Shown here: one piece after another, positions 21,928-22,051 of the stretch | How the letters are laid out: each line of letters begins with the position of its first letter | Position numbering within the stretch: position 1 is the stretch's first letter | NCBI GenBank assembly: GCA_946481095.1 | Contig: CAMLML010000078.1 | Coordinates: 1 to 22,051, forward strand | Origin: an uncultured Cellvibrio sp. | GTDB taxonomy: Bacteria > Pseudomonadota > Gammaproteobacteria > Pseudomonadales > Cellvibrionaceae | DNA length: 22,051 nt | Direction: 5' to 3' | Made by a program: the position numbers and the translations under genes | The notes under the pieces: model-generated | The model's input: only the letters and a program-made list of their open reading frames with translations | Database searches by the model: none | What the model was told of the DNA's origin: nothing

Positions 21928-21940
21928 GTGATTCTATCAC
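21928..21940 (-). promoter_or_regulatory. Predicted extended -10 promoter of nadA with overlapping dyad
   Basis: On the minus strand TGATAGAAT (21939-21931) is an extended -10 box, with a start site expected near 21924. No good -35 box is visible. The perfect dyad GTGAT-TCT-ATCAC (21928-21940) covers the -10 box and would be well placed for a repressor. No specific regulator is identified. Confidence 0.4.
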
Positions 21941-21996
21941 TTTGCATTCCAGGACCATAAACAGAAAAATTGCGCGCTTTTTAAACAAGAAAATAA

Positions 21997-22051
21997 TGGT
22001 GGGTCGTGCGGGATTCGAACCTGCGACCAACTGGTTAAAAGCCAGCTGCTC
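21997..22051 (-). tRNA. tRNA-Lys (anticodon UUU), 5' part cut by window edge
   Basis: On the minus strand the sequence reads into an anticodon stem-loop with loop CTTTTAA (22041-22035), anticodon TTT at 22039-22037. A short variable loop, a T-arm with the TTCGAAT loop, the 3' acceptor strand ACGACCC (22007-22001), discriminator A and encoded CCA (21999-21997) follow. About 20 bases of the 5' end, including most of the D-arm, lie beyond the window. Confidence 0.93.

Overview
The window looks like a chromosomal segment of a moderate-GC gammaproteobacterium, most likely of the Cellvibrionaceae/Pseudomonadales type. The evidence is the order dapA-bamC-MBL hydrolase-purC, which I recall from Pseudomonas, together with Pseudomonas-like GltB/GltD sequences and the mix of TonB-dependent receptor, YfiR-type sensor, GGDEF-EAL and PilZ genes. 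No transposase, integrase, phage gene, CRISPR array or plasmid function was seen. The genus is an inference.

Layout. Positions 1-5303 (minus) hold gltB and the start of gltD (glutamate synthase). A strong sigma70-like promoter lies upstream and is followed almost at once by a terminator-shaped hairpin. Positions 5583-12542 hold a signalling block: a REC-REC-PAS-GGDEF-EAL c-di-GMP enzyme (plus) that meets a TonB-dependent receptor (minus) tail to tail with a 39-bp coding overlap. A hybrid histidine kinase with a periplasmic YfiR-like domain and a long coiled coil lies upstream of the receptor in the same apparent operon. Positions 12622-14389 (minus) hold DUF3465, cytochrome b561 and a VIT1/CCC1-type transporter, divergent from a TetR-family regulator (14637-15257). 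Positions 15328-16998 hold an OmpA/YiaD-like lipoprotein, a small leucine-rich-repeat lipoprotein and a single-domain PilZ protein. Positions 17104-20709 (minus) are the compact dapA-bamC-MBL-purC group. nadA follows, and the window ends inside a tRNA-Lys(UUU) gene.

How the genes work together. The housekeeping parts cover nitrogen assimilation (gltBD), lysine and peptidoglycan precursor synthesis (dapA), outer-membrane assembly (bamC), purine synthesis (purC) and NAD synthesis (nadA). The accessory core is the receptor, YfiR-kinase and c-di-GMP enzyme. It reads as a possible chain from an outer-membrane ligand through a periplasmic sensor kinase to c-di-GMP output, with a PilZ-type c-di-GMP receptor a few kilobases away. 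That chain is inferred from domain content and neighbourhood only.

No intergenic gap exceeds 300 bases. The longer ones (5304-5582, 14390-14636, 15985-16217) hold promoters, dyads and one attenuator-like hairpin, described below.
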